64,000 nt of DNA from Toxorhynchites rutilus septentrionalis (lineage: Eukaryota; Arthropoda; Insecta; Diptera; Culicidae): contig NC_073744.1 in NCBI RefSeq assembly GCF_029784135.1, positions 103,227,303 to 103,291,302 of the forward strand. Direction: 5' to 3'. How positions within the stretch are numbered: the stretch's first letter is position 1; the number at the start of each line of letters is the position of its first letter. A program made the translations under genes and the position numbers. Positions 1-10,631 of this stretch are shown here, one piece after another. The notes beneath the pieces are model-generated. The model did not search any database. It was not told the origin of the DNA and was given only the letters and a program-made list of their open reading frames with translations.

Positions 1-922
1 CCTTTGTCTGGGTCCCTTCACATTGCTCAATTCTGGGTAATGAGAGGGCTGACTCATTAGCAAAGGTAGGTGCAATTGAAGGCGATATTTATCAGCGTCA
101 AATCGCCTTCAATGAATTTTATTCTTTAGTCCGCAAAAATACCATAGTTAACTGGCAACGCAAATGGAACGAAGATGAATTGGGCCGGTGGCTCCACTCG
201 ATTATCCCTAAGGTTAGCCTCAAACCATGGTTCAAAAGTCTGGACTTGAGCCGGGACTTTATTCGCACCTTCTCCCGACTCATGTCCAATCACTGTTCGT
301 TAGATGCGCTACTCTTTCGTATTAATCTTGCCGACAACAATCTTTGTGTTTGTGGCCAAGGTTACCACGACATCGAGCACGTTGTTTGGTCGTGCGAGCT
401 GTATCTTGTCGCCAGATCGAATTTAGTAGTCACCCTTCGGGCCCGAGGAAGGCAGCCCAATGTGCCGGTGAGAGACGTGTTGGCTCGGTTAGACCTTGAT
501 TACATGTCCCAAATATATGTATTCCTTAAAGCTATCGATCTTCGTGTGTGATTGTCCTTATACCCTTAGTTTTTCCTTTTCCTTTTCCTTTGTGAGAGAT
601 CGGATCCCTTCTTAAGAATAAGATGAAATGTAAATACATATTAGATATAAGATAGGTTTAAGAATTGAGTGTGATGAGTGTGATTGAGAGTGTGATTGAG
701 AGTGTGAGTGTGATCAATGTCAACATATCCTCATATCCCCTCCTTTTCCTGAAGAAAATATGTCAACCTTCTAAACTCGAGTTGACCGCGAGTAATCGGT
801 TTCCTATATTATTAACATTAGAATTAAGGAAAAATGTATATATACTAGTAACAATACAGTAAGGAGTTCGGCTCCTTTAAACCTATGTAACTGAGCCTGT
901 AAAAATAAACGATTTAAATAAA

Positions 923-931
<9 letters not shown>
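1..931 (+). mobile_element. 3' end of RNase H-bearing non-LTR retrotransposon N1 (copy 1)
   Basis: The window opens inside a non-LTR retrotransposon. Bases 1-920 align by eye almost base for base with 9693-10611, the 3' part of N1 copy 2. It holds the end of ORF2, a 3' UTR with a GTGA-rich variable stretch at about 665-715, an AATAAA-like signal and a poly(A) tail that runs into a TA microsatellite. The 5' part lies outside the window, so truncation and target duplication cannot be judged. The RNase H places it in the I/LOA-type group of non-LTR elements; the exact clade is not assigned. Confidence 0.85.
3..551 (+). pseudogene. N1 ORF2 C-terminus: end of RNase H and C-terminal zinc-like motif
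   Basis: The frame is open from base 3 to the TGA at 549-551 (about 182 codons in the window). It begins in the last RNase H block (VWVPSHC...GNERADSLAK), which holds the conserved His and final catalytic Asp, and continues into a C-terminal region with a C-x-C-x7-H-x3-H-x5-C pattern near 352-396, common at the C-terminus of I/Jockey-type ORF2 proteins. No lesion is visible. Whether the full ORF2 is intact depends on sequence upstream of the window. Role: cleavage of the RNA strand during retrotransposition, and probably RNA binding. Confidence 0.8.

Positions 932-968
<37 letters not shown>
931..968. repeat. (TA)n microsatellite at the poly(A) end of N1 copy 1
   Basis: About 19 uninterrupted TA dinucleotides follow the poly(A) tail directly. 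They probably grew from the tail or its target site. Confidence 0.95.
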
Positions 969-971
<3 letters not shown>

Positions 972-1333
972 TTTTTTGTTTATTGGCTTAACAAAATTAT
1001 CTGTGCAATGTGCATGACTTTCAGCTCAATCGGACATGATTTAGGGGTGCCTGAAAGCTCTTGTTTTTTTTATTTTTGACGTAGGACTACGTCTTTCATT
1101 TCTATACCGGGGTGTAAAATATAAGTTTCGAAAACGAAAGCGTTACGCCGGAGACCAAGATTTTGAGCGTTAATAGCTCCTAAACAACTGAACGAAACGG
1201 TAACACTATGGTAAACACTTCATTCGAAAGATAAAATGTCTACGCGTTATATACTTGTTACTTTTTGATCCAAAAACTTGTTTCAATAGTCTTAAAATTG
1301 CTTTCAAAACAGGCTATTGAAATCACCAATCGG

Positions 1334-1368
1334 TATATAAGCGAGCGGCGCTCGGAAATCCACTCAGT
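1334..1368 (+). promoter_or_regulatory. TATA box plus initiator module inside A1
   Basis: TATATAA at 1334-1340 is followed 32 bases later by TCAGTT, the arthropod initiator, with GC-rich sequence between. This is the spacing of an RNA polymerase II core promoter. The same module is kept in A2 (about 23111), A3 (about 41176) and A4 (about 15073). It may have been captured from a host gene, but I could not identify the donor. Confidence 0.5.
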
Positions 1369-2270
1369 TCTAATTGAACAGCGATTGGAGCATGTTGTCG
1401 CTGTTGCGGTGAAGCTCTTTATTTATCATGAAAGCGCGGATGAACGGTGTCACCAAGAGCCTGTTTGTGCACCCTAGGCCAGAAGGGAATCTATCAGGAG
1501 GAGAGTGATGCCACAAACGGTTCCCTGGGAAGACATCGCTACACACACATACACGCGCGGCTATTAACAGGTGGTTATCGAGTTGGCATTAACCACTGGT
1601 GGGCTTCCAGTATCGAGGAAAATGTGGAAATATCTAATCGTTACTGAAAATAATCTGCCAGTTCCTCTGGGAATTTTCAAAATATATTCATGTGAAAGAG
1701 TTTAATTTAATGTTTTCTATCCATGTAACACTGTGACCAAATACATTTGGTTTTGTGGTTTTTCAATCAATCGCAATTAACAGGATAGCTTCAGAAGATT
1801 ATTCTTCCCCATCAGTAGGATATTTCCGTATCCAATATTGTATGCGCCCGCAATCGATTATTGCTCAGTCGCCGAAAGTTCCGAGCTCAGAGAGTTCATT
1901 CCCCTCTAGTTTGCCTTCCAAATTGCCATTGTAAACCACACCTTCTCTCGATTCAATCACACACAAAAAGCATACTTAAGCGATATTCTGGTGGTGAGAC
2001 ACATTCATTTTTCGTGAGGACATCGACAAGACAACATCGTTGCCTAACGTGCAGGAGGAGGTGGACGGCGAAGGATCGACACATACACGCGCAGAACTCT
2101 TTCCGTTAGGATGCCATTCAGCATCGAGAAAGTTCCGGAAAGATCTAATCATTGCTGGAAAATAATCTGCCAGTTCCTTTGGGAATTTTCAAAATATATT
2201 CATGTGAAAGAGTTTAATTGAATGTTTTCTATCCATGTAACACTGTGACCAAATATGTTTTAATCAAGTG

Positions 2271-3062
2271 CTATTAACAGGTGGTTATCGAGTTGGTATT
2301 AACCACTGGTGGGCTTCCAGTATCGAGGAAAATGTGGAAATAACTAATCGTTACTGAAAATAATCTGCCAGTTCCTCTGGGAATTTTCAAAATATATTCA
2401 TGTGAAAGAGTTTAATTGAATGTTTTCTATCCATGTAACACTGTGACCAAATATGTTTCAATCAAGTGCTATTAACAGGTGGTTATCGAGTTGGCATTAA
2501 CCACTGGTGGGCTTCCAGTATCGAGGAAAATGTGGAAATATCTAATCGTTACTGAAAATAATCTGCCAGTTCCTTTGGGAATTTTCAAAATATATTCATG
2601 TGAATGAATTTAATTGAATGTTTTCTATCCATGTAACACTGTGACCAAATATGTTTTAATCAAGTGCTATTAACAGGTGGTTATCGAGTTGGCATTAACC
2701 ACTGGTGGGCTTCCAGTATCGAGGAAAATGTGGAAATAACTAATCGTTACTGAAAATAATCTGCCAGTTCCTCTGGGAATTTTCAAAATTTATTCATGTG
2801 AAAGAGTTTCATTGAATGTTTTCTATCCATGTAACACTGTGACCAAATATGTTTCAATCAAGTGCTATTAACAGGTGGTTATCGAGTTGGCATTAACCAC
2901 TGGTGGGCTTCCAGTATCGAGGAAAATGTGGAAATATCTAATCGTTACTGAAAATAATCTGCCAGTTCCTTTGGGAATTTTCAAAATATATTCATGTGAA
3001 AGAGTTTAATTGAATGTTTTCTATCCATGTAACACTGTGACCAAATACATTTGGTTTTGTGG
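2271..3062 (+). repeat. 198-bp tandem repeat array in A1 (4 units)
   Basis: The phrase CTATTAACAGGTGGTTATCG recurs at 2271, 2469, 2667 and 2865, exactly 198 bases apart, with a few substitutions per unit. A partial unit lies at 1561-1757. The second half of the unit (from AATCTGCCAGTTCC to GACCAAATA) is shared with the longer unit that precedes it, so two related repeat types alternate in this element family. Confidence 0.9.
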
Positions 3063-3373
3063 TTTTTCAATCAATCGCAATCAACAGGATAGCTTCTGAA
3101 GATTATTCTTCCCCATCAGTAGGATATTTCCGTATCCAATATTGGATGCATAAAACCTTGTGCCTCCAACGTAACGCTCTCGTTTTCGAAGTTCTCCAAA
3201 TATTCATTCATTCAGAATGAATTCAGATTCAACTTCATACAAATGATCTCTAAATCAACGATAGTCCTACGTCACCCATGCGGTTATACCATAGATATAA
3301 CCCACTTCCTGTTTTTGATCCTCGAAAATCTTCTAAGGAGGGATTAAAGGAAATTTAGAGAATCGAATTTTTT

Positions 3374-5220
3374 GACGTAGAACTACATCTTTCATTAAGG
3401 GTGCCGAATCAGAAAACAGGTCACGTTTTTATGAAATAAAGTTTACGTTAATAACTATTTTTGCCGCGAACGGATTTTGGCGATTCGCATACTAAACGAA
3501 TCGACGACCAACGGAGGGGAAATCGTAGGATTCAAAGTCCTCATGAACAAAGGAAAAGTAGAAGAATGAAGGGGAATACTTGCCTAGAGTATAAACAGTG
3601 GATCTCGCTGAGGCAAACTTTCATTCGGCATCGGACTGTTGAGCAATCCAATTCACTTTGCTTTCGCTGCGCTTCGATCAAAGATTGGACCTCACCAGTG
3701 GTAATCCAACTTGGGTATCGTCGTTTGGTTTTTCTGTTATCCGTATCGTGTGTTTTTCTTTCCGCGTCATAAATTGGACGCTCCGCGTAGTGTATGATAA
3801 GCAAGAAGAAGAGGAAGGCAGGCTCGAGCCCTGCAAAAAACGAACACATTGCCAGGGGCAATAATATTTCGAGGCAAGCGTCATCCAATGATGCACGCGA
3901 TGTTGGTGCAGTGAAAAGCGCTCGCACTGAACCGAGCCTTCGCGAGTGTGACACCGCATCGCACAACAGCGAAGTAGGCGATTTCGGCGCGTCGGTCGAA
4001 AATGTAAACGCCGTTACCCAGGCAGCAAACAAAATCAAACTCCCCCCGCTGGTGGTGAAGGCGGTCGCTCTTGACAAGCTCATCAGCGAATTCGCATGGA
4101 TGGGTGTTACAGCAGAGTACAAGCTGCGTGGCATAATTCAGTCTTTTTCCAAGCAGATAACATTGTTTGTTTTCCGTCATCATAAGGGCTTCGTTGGTGC
4201 CTTTGGAATGCATCAATGCATTAAACTGACGTTATGGCGAAGCAGGCGTTAAGGTTGTGCGTCAAAAAATATTTGGGGAATACCAAGCATCTTGAATGTC
4301 TTACTGGAATGTTATAAGTTATTTGGGTTCGCGTGCCAGTTGCAAAACTGCCTTCAGCTAGGATTGCATTAGCGCTATGAAGCATTGCTACTGTTTTCGA
4401 GGTTGTTATTAACAAAAAGAGTTTATTTCGCTTGTTTAGTCACCGAGAAAGTAAATGTCGTTCTGGAATTTTGTATGTGGTTTCGCTTGCCAGTAGCAAA
4501 ACTTCCTCCACTAAGGGTGATAGCTGCGCTTCTCTCGAGCATGAGAAAGAAATACAACTTTTTTCGAGGCCAGTAATATTAACAGAAGCGTTTCTTTTGA
4601 GAATAGCGCAAAATGATGAGAAGTGTTTTATATTCCTAGTAGTTTCAAGCCACCAATGTATGGCTCTGTATGCATGCTATGGCGAACGTTTGTTTGGCGC
4701 TTGGTTTACGTGGTACGAACGATGCCTAGAGGTGCGATTCCTTTAAGGAAATACTAAACAACATGTAGCATGATATTTGATACTTGCAAGTGTTGTCATT
4801 GTTGTTGTTTCCATGCGGTGCCAAAGATATATTGATGTAGTTATGAGATGTGGAATAATGGTGCTGGTGCAACATGTATATAATCGACTCTAGCCGAGTC
4901 TATGTCAATGCGAAAAAAGGCAAAAAAAAAAATGAAAAGCGTTCGAGGTAAATTTTCATTGCATTGACATGAAATAAATTGCGACTTACGATCAGCTAGT
5001 ATATTGTTTTGCGAGGGCAAGAATGAATCATCAATCAATTATCGTCAACAAATTCTACAATGAAAAAACCATTTCAGAGATTATTCTACTAAGCAGTTGT
5101 TTATAAAAATTCACAGCATTATAGAATAATATCCGAAGGTATAAATAAGCGACTTATATAGAATAACAGCGTAGTTCTACGTCAACAATGCGGTCGTATC
5201 TTAGACACAACCTCCTATAA
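3374..5220 (+). mobile_element. Helentron/HINE-like element, subclass B, copy B1
   Basis: It begins after a T run with GACGTAGAACTAC and has GTAGTTCTACGTC just before its 3' hairpin (GGTCGTATC...GACACAACC), then an 8-nt tail into T7. Compared with subclass A, the variable base in the motif is changed at both ends in a compensating way, as expected if the two subterminal repeats are functionally paired. The interior holds a fragment of a retrotransposon gag ORF. The minus-strand copy B2 (13828-22577) aligns throughout. Confidence 0.72.
3794..4252 (+). pseudogene. Gag-like (non-LTR ORF1) fragment carried by B1
   Basis: The frame has a basic start (KKKRK), a low-complexity region and then a segment about residues 78-115 (KLPPLVVKAVALDKLISEF...GVTAEYKL) resembling the pre-zinc-knuckle region of Jockey-type ORF1 proteins, which bind the element's RNA. 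There is no zinc knuckle, and the match ends abruptly. B2 carries the same fragment inverted near 14640-14823 and 21948-22140. It was probably picked up by the B element and is unlikely to make a functional protein. Family assignment is from memory of the motif only. Confidence 0.45.
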
Positions 5221-5222
5221 TT

Positions 5223-5393
5223 TTTTTCCTCTTAAACATGCATAAAACGTGGAGATCTAGGTTATCACAAAAAATTTTTTTTGCCGAAAATCGACTTTTT
5301 GGGACTTGTCCTAAGTCGCCAAAAAATCGAAACTGCTTTGTGCTTTGAGGCAGCCCTAAATCATGTCCGATTGAACTGAAATTTCGCACCATG
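5223..5393. other. AT-rich spacer with inverted match to 1022-1056
   Basis: The stretch CCCTAAATCATGTCCGATTG near 5353 is the reverse complement of the stretch at 1022-1050, just left of A1. A1 and B1 therefore sit between two inverted copies of one short repeat. No gene is seen. Confidence 0.5.
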
Positions 5394-5662
5394 TCGGTTT
5401 ACGCTAGGCACTTCAACGCACACCACCGGACCCTCCTACTCACTGGTGTCTCAAAGTACAGAGCAACAAGTGCAGTGTACCACTTGTACGCCAGCGGTAA
5501 TGTATAGGCAAACGACTTAAGCGCCATCCATTATAAGGGTTAACCGCTTGTTACACACTCTTTAGCGGATGACAACTTCCACGTCCACCGTCCTGCATAA
5601 CAATCAACGCATCATGGTATCTATGATGCGTCGTTTATTTAGGCGCTGTAACATCACGTTTA

Positions 5663-5708
<46 letters not shown>

Positions 5709-5788
5709 GGCACACAGATATCTTTCACGCCGATCGATACCGAACTGGCGATAACATAGCAATAACATCGTGTAAGAATGCTATTGTA

Positions 5789-5830
<42 letters not shown>

Positions 5831-6003
5831 TTTACCGGATAAGAATATGTTATGTGCTCCAGCTATCCTGAGAGAAACTTCGGAGGGAACCAGATATTAG
5901 ATGGTTCGATTGGTCTCTCGCCCCTATGCCCATCTCTGACAATCGATTTGCACGTCAGAACTGCTTCGGTCATCCATCAGGGTTTCCCCTGACTTCAACC
6001 TGG

Positions 6004-6038
<35 letters not shown>

Positions 6039-6205
6039 ACAGTACACGGAACCAGGTGGACACGCAAACGCGCATCACCTCTACGTGCTGAACTCATCCC
6101 TTTTCGCTCACAGCTACTCAAGGAATCCTTGTTAGTTTCTTTTCCTCCCCTTATTAATAAGCTTAAATTGAAGGGCTAGTCACACATTATTTGAGGCCTA
6201 CAAGA
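5394..6205 (-). rRNA. 28S rRNA fragment (pseudogene)
   Basis: Read on the minus strand this is large-subunit rRNA from its 5' end. Near 6205-6130 lie the LSU start (CCTCAAAT...) and the AAGGGGAGGAAAAGAAACTA block; near 6030 the universal GACCCGAAAGATGGTGAACT; then GTGCAAATCGATTGTCAGA and GGTTCCCTCCGAAGTTTC; near 5740 CCTAGTGGGCCAA; and near 5530 GGATGGCGCTTAAGTCG. The D1-D2 divergent region is mostly missing: only about 75 bases separate the GAGCGAAAAGGGA block from the GACCCGAAAG block. Several core positions are substituted. With no 18S or 5.8S beside it, this is a dispersed, decayed rDNA fragment, not a working gene. It ends at about 5394. Confidence 0.9.
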
Positions 6206-6324
6206 ACTATCTCTAGGCCCCGGCGCACGGCTTGATGAACACACGTCACACAAAAGACAATGCATCTTCAATGTTTTTCCACCACGGTGCGGATTATCCG
6301 CGAAAGCGAGCTCTCTAGTCTTTA

Positions 6325-6800
6325 TATATAAAAATGGATTTCTGTTTGTCTGTCTGTCTGTCTGTCTGATTCTTATGGACTCGGAAACTACTGAACCGAT
6401 AAACATGAAAACGTAGGGGAAACTGCCATACAAATGAAACACAAATTTCTACATTACTCGAGAATTAATCAAGCAAACGAAACCAAATTTGGCATGTGGA
6501 GGTTTTAGGAGGAGGTTTAATGTTTCTATGGTGATTAGACACACATCTCGTTCTCTAAGAGGGGCTGCCATACAAACGGAACACAAACTTCTGCATAACT
6601 CGAGAACTTATCAAGCACAATTTGGGATGTAAGGGCTTTAGGGTATGAGAAATGATTCTATGATGGTATGACACCTCTCCCTCCTCTGGAATGGGAGAGG
6701 GTCCCATAAAAATATTACACATATTTAAACCAAAACCAAACATGACAAACATGACACAGCGATACAGAAATAAAAGACGTAATCCTAAGTCTAAATCCAT
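6325..6800 (+). repeat. mini-me/DINE-1-like element with TA and GTCT proto-microsatellites
   Basis: A short TATATATA tract, a conserved AAAAATGGATTTCT core and five GTCT repeats are followed by GACTCGGAAACTACTGAACC. This combination is the signature of the dipteran mini-me/DINE-1 repeats (TA tract, core, GTCY tract), now grouped with Helentron-derived HINEs. The right boundary is not clear; two imperfect copies of a segment (CATACAAAYGRAACACAAA...) occur at about 6430 and 6572. Confidence 0.5.
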
Positions 6801-7097
6801 GCGAAAACAAGCCTTATAATCTACAGTTTTCTTTGCGAATATTGTTAGAACGCGGTAAGCTTCACATCAGAGCTTACCTACCTACGTAGCATAACCATAT
6901 TTTTCTGCTGTTTATGAAAAAGTAACAGTGTAGATACCAAAATATGTTTTAATATTTTTTAAATAACTTGTTACCGAAAAGTTATAAATGTTCGATTTTT
7001 TTGTTTTTTTCGCGACGTATTACACAAGGATTTTACTAGGAGGATTGAGGATATTCTAAATTAACAATGAATAATAAATCCCTACAATATCACAACC
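6800..7097. other. AT-rich sequence, nothing recognised
   Basis: No ORF, repeat or RNA gene could be supported here. Confidence 0.5.
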
Positions 7098-7319
7098 ATG
7101 GAAAAAGCCATAGGGACGATGCAAGAAGAGTTCATTACCTTCTGCACAGATGAAGAGCTTAAGCAGAAGCCCAACCCATGCTATCAGAAGTTTTGGTTGC
7201 AACGCAACATTGCTGTACAGTATTGTGGAACATTGTTGAAAAATATATTATCGATTTTCCATCTTCATACCGTTTTGTCTCCAATTCCGAACACTTCATT
7301 TTTGAATGAAAATTACTGA
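7098..7319 (+). CDS. Unassigned 73-codon ORF
   Basis: It starts with ATG in a reasonable context (CAACCATGG). The first 45 residues are charged and Cys-containing, with more protein-like composition than the surroundings; the last 25 are hydrophobic. No domain is recognised. It may be a fragment of a mobile-element protein or a chance ORF in AT-rich DNA. There is no sign of splice sites or a poly(A) signal. Confidence 0.2.
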   Translation: MEKAIGTMQEEFITFCTDEELKQKPNPCYQKFWLQRNIAVQYCGTLLKNILSIFHLHTVLSPIPNTSFLNENY

Positions 7320-7770
7320 ACTTTCACGTTACAAGTAATTGAATAATGAAAACCCTGCCACTCTTTGTGGTATAGGCTTCATTTTAACATCGTTTACAGG
7401 TTTAACATACTATTTACAACTATTATAAGTTGTAAAGTTGTAAGCATTTGTAAAAAAGTGACTGTCAATTCCAGCGATAAAATGTTTGCGTTAGCAGTTT
7501 CGGAATTCGAATCAAGTTTCGAAGCACAAAGCCCAAAAACATGGGAAGTATAGTATTTTTACAAAAAAGAAAGAAAGAATATCGATCATCTGAATCGGTC
7601 TAGCTCAAAAGTTATGATTTTTTAAATTGCTTTTTTGCTATTCGGAATTTGAAAAAAAATCAAATCAAATGAAATAAAAGATTCTATTGTATTCAAAAAC
7701 CACATCTTGTTCTTCTTCTTGAATGGCGTTAACGTTCCCTGAGGAACTTTGGCCGTCTCAACGTATGCAT
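7320..7770. other. AT-rich spacer with a dispersed repeat segment
   Basis: The stretch around 7590 (ATCATCTGAATCGG...AAGTTATGA) recurs in modified form near 51184, inside the insertion in the L1-like ORF1. This marks it as part of a dispersed repeat. No gene is seen. Confidence 0.4.
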
Positions 7771-8390
7771 TATGCGGGCGCTACACGATTCGTCCAACGT
7801 TCCAGTCGAATGTTGGACTCAAACATTTGACTCGATGAATCGACAACAACACGAATGTGCTGCTACACGGTGAAGTGAATGTTCGATTCAATGCAATCGG
7901 TCCAAACAATCGGCGAGTATTTGGATCGAATGTTTATTGTTTTTATTTACCAACTGGATGACGATGCGAGCGTTGAAATTGCTACCGTAGCAATTGTACT
8001 GATATCGGGCTGTAAATTAAAAATGATTGCAATCAACATTATTAAACTGCAATATTTTGCCGAATATTTTGATTTTTATGGATCAATTTCATAGTTCCTT
8101 CATCTACAACTTGTAAACAAAACAATCTGTCAAAGATATATTCGGACGAATTGTGTAGCGGTGTATCGAATATCATCGAGTGTCGAATCAACGAATGACA
8201 AAAATCTTTTGACTCGTGCCACTCGCGTTGGAAGGTAATCCACAACGAACGGATTACCTTCCAACACGAATATTCGACGCTCGACATTGGAAGCTCGTAG
8301 CTCGTCCATCGACTACACGATGCGTCGAACCATCGAGCGTCCAATATTCGGGGGTGTTCGTAGCATCGTGTGATGCCGGCTTTAACCAGA
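7770..8390. mobile_element. Putative TIR element with internal hairpin
   Basis: The left edge (GGGCGCTACACGATT) and the reverse complement of the right edge (GCCGGCATCACACGATG) are similar, and the interior is rich in TCGA/ATTCG inverted words. A perfect 15-bp stem with a 9-nt loop sits at 8227-8265. Boundaries are uncertain and I see no clear target duplication. Confidence 0.3.
8227..8265. repeat. 15-bp perfect hairpin
   Basis: GTTGGAAGGTAATCC at 8227-8241 is inverted exactly at 8251-8265 with a 9-nt loop. Confidence 0.9.
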
Positions 8391-8470
8391 GATCGAAATG
8401 CTCGCCGATTTGAGACGAGAAACATCCGTTTTCACCCACATGGAAAAAATAGCTGAGAATATAGGAGGCG

Positions 8471-10243
8471 AACTTCTATGTAAGCGACATCGACAATTGC
8501 CTTACACAAAATTGCAGCCTAAGACAACTTGCAGATGATGGAGTGGTGTCTGTCGTAGGATCAAACGAATCCGACCTGCAAGAACCCTTACAAGATACCT
8601 TGAACAATTTTTCAACCTGGGCCATTGGGCTAGGGATCGAATTCTCCACGGAGAAAACAGAGATGGTGGTTTTTTCTAGGAAGCATAGACCAGCAAAACC
8701 AAAGCTTCAACTTTTGGGTAAACCGATCACTCATGCTATGTCATTCAAGTATCTTGGGGTATGGTTCGACTCCAAATGTACTTGGGGGGCCCATATTAGG
8801 TATCTGAGTAAAAAATGTCAACAAAGAATAAACTTTCTCAGTACAATTACCGGCACCTGGTGGGGAGCCCATCCCGAAGATCTTATAATGTTGTATCGAA
8901 CAACTATTCTCTCAGTGATAGAGTATGGCAGTTTCTGTTTTCAATCAGCTGCCAAAACACACCTCATTAAACTCGAGCGAATTCAGTATCTTTGTCTCCG
9001 TATTGCGTTGGGATGTATGCCCTCAACGCATACCATGAGTCTCGAGGTTTTGGCAGGCCTACTCCCACTAAAAGATCGCTTCAATTTATTATCTCTTCGG
9101 TTCCTCATCCGGTGTAAGGTCATGAACCCATTGGTGATCGGAAATTTTGAGCAGCTGATCGAGCTAAATTTTCATTCTGGATTCATGAGCTCATATCATG
9201 AATTCGTCTCCATGCAGGTTGATCCTTCTTCGTATATTCCCAACCGTGTTTGTTTTCCTCACTACATCAATTCCTCTGTACATTTTGATCTGTCCATGAA
9301 GCAGGATATCCATGGAATTCCAGATTATCATCGATCGGGGATCGTTCCTACGATTTTCGAAGCAAAGTATGGGCGTGTCAATTGTGATAATATGTACTTT
9401 ACTGATGGGTCCTCTATGAATGAGTCCACAGGATTCGGAGTGTTCAACAATTTTTTTAGCACCTCACACAGTCTTCAGTATCCTTGCTCAGTGTATATTG
9501 CTGAATTGGCAGCAATACACTGGGCGCTGGACAGCGTCGCCTCACGACCTGTTGAACACTATTACATTGTAACGGATAGTCTGAGCTCTGTCGAAGCTAT
9601 CCGTTCAGTGAGGCCGGAAAAGCACTCGCCGTACTTCCTTGAGAGAATACGAGAAATTTTGAGTGCTTTAACCAGACGCTGTTATGTCATTACCTTTGTC
9701 TGGGTCCCTTCGCATTGCTCAATTCCGGGTAATGAGAGGGCTGACTCATTAGCAAAGGTAGGTGCAATTGAAGGCGAAATTTATCAGCGTCAAATCGCCT
9801 TCAATGAATTTTATTCTTTAGTTCGTAAAAATACCATCGTTAACTGGCAACGCAAATGGAACGAAGATGAATTGGGCCGGTGGCTCCACTCAATTATCCC
9901 TAAGGTTAGCCTCAAACCATGGTTCAAAAGTCTGGACTTGAGTCGGGACTTTATTCGCACCTTCTCCCGACTCATGTCCAATCACTGTTCGTTAAACGCG
10001 CTACTCTTTCGTTTTGATCTTGCCGACAGCAATATCTGTGCCTGCGGCCAAGGTTACCACGACGTCGAACACGTTGTTTGGTCGTGCGAGGAGTATCTTG
10101 TTGCCAGATCGAATTTAGAAAACTCTCTTCGGGCTAGAGGAAGGCAGCCCAATGTGCCGGTGAGAGATGTGTTGGCTGGTTTAGACCTTGATTACATGTC
10201 CCAAATATATGTCTTCCTAAAAGTTATCGATCTTCGTGTCTGA
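8471..10243 (+). pseudogene. N1 ORF2 remnant: RT palm/thumb, RNase H, C-terminal motif
   Basis: An open frame runs from the truncation point to TGA at 10241-10243 (about 590 codons) with no internal stop. The first residues give an RT block ending in LADDG at about 8528-8542, the RT catalytic motif (usually YADD), so the fingers and half of the palm are missing. The thumb follows. RNase H has all four catalytic positions: Asp in YFTDGSS (about 9400), Glu in ELAAIHWALD (about 9505), Asp in IVTDSLSS (about 9580), and His/Asp in VPSHC...NERADSLAK (about 9710-9755). A Cys/His motif near 10040 ends the protein. Without the endonuclease and RT start it cannot move itself. Confidence 0.92.
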
Positions 10244-10620
10244 TTATCCTTATATCCTTATATTCTCCTTTTCCTTTTTCTTCGCGAGAAATCAAATCCC
10301 TTCTTATTAACAATAGAATAAGGTGAACTGTAAAAACATTTTAGATATAAGATAGGCTTAAGAATTGAGTGTAATGAATGTGAGTGTGAATGTGAGAGTG
10401 AACATTGTCAACATATCCTTTTATCCCTTCCTTTTCCTGAAGAAAATATGTCACCCTTCTAAACTCGAGTAGACCGCGAGTAATCGGTTTTCTACACCAT
10501 TAACATTAGAATTAAGGAAAAATGTTTATATATACTTGTAACAATACAGTCAGGAGTTTGGCTCCTTTAAACTTATGTAACTGAGCCTGTAAAAATAAAC
10601 GATTTATTAAAAAAAAAAAA
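8472..10620 (+). mobile_element. 5'-truncated non-LTR retrotransposon N1 (copy 2), 11-bp target duplication
   Basis: The 11-mer ATAGGAGGCGA lies at 8461-8471 and again at 10621-10631, straight after the poly(A) tail. It is the target-site duplication of a 5'-truncated insertion, the classic outcome of target-primed reverse transcription. The element begins inside the RT domain, carries the rest of ORF2, a 3' UTR with a GTGA-rich stretch and a tail after AAATAAACGATTTATT. It matches copy 1 (1-931) closely, so the family was probably active fairly recently. Confidence 0.95.
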
Positions 10621-10631
10621 ATAGGAGGCGA

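Larger units (their letters stand above)
1078..3311 (+). mobile_element. Helentron/HINE-like non-autonomous element, subclass A, copy A1
   Basis: It starts after a T run with the near-palindrome GACGTAGGACTACGTC and ends with TAGTCCTACGTC, about 10 bases, a hairpin (GGTTATA, 7-nt loop, TATAACC) and a short CACTTCCTG tail running into T5. The first 12 bases are repeated inverted just inside the 3' end, which is the asymmetric subterminal arrangement of Helitron2/Helentron elements. The interior has a promoter-like module (1334-1368), one long repeat unit (about 1740-2270) and 198-bp tandem repeats. It encodes no protein of recognisable function. Copies A2, A3 and A4 have the same ends. Class assignment is inferred from structure; no Rep/helicase is present in the window. 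Confidence 0.75.

Noticed and set aside
1334..1500. Naming the A promoter module a histone promoter
   Set aside because: TATA and initiator are present, but the sequence after them could not be matched to any histone N-terminus, so the donor is left open.
1265..1647. Recurring 70- and 66-codon ORFs near the promoter-like module in A1, A2 and A3
   Set aside because: They begin at non-ATG codons, overlap in different frames and end in the 198-bp repeat. They track element copies, not protein constraint.
3541..4134. 197-codon minus-strand ORF in B1
   Set aside because: It overlaps the gag-like fragment in antisense; only the plus frame shows recognisable motifs.
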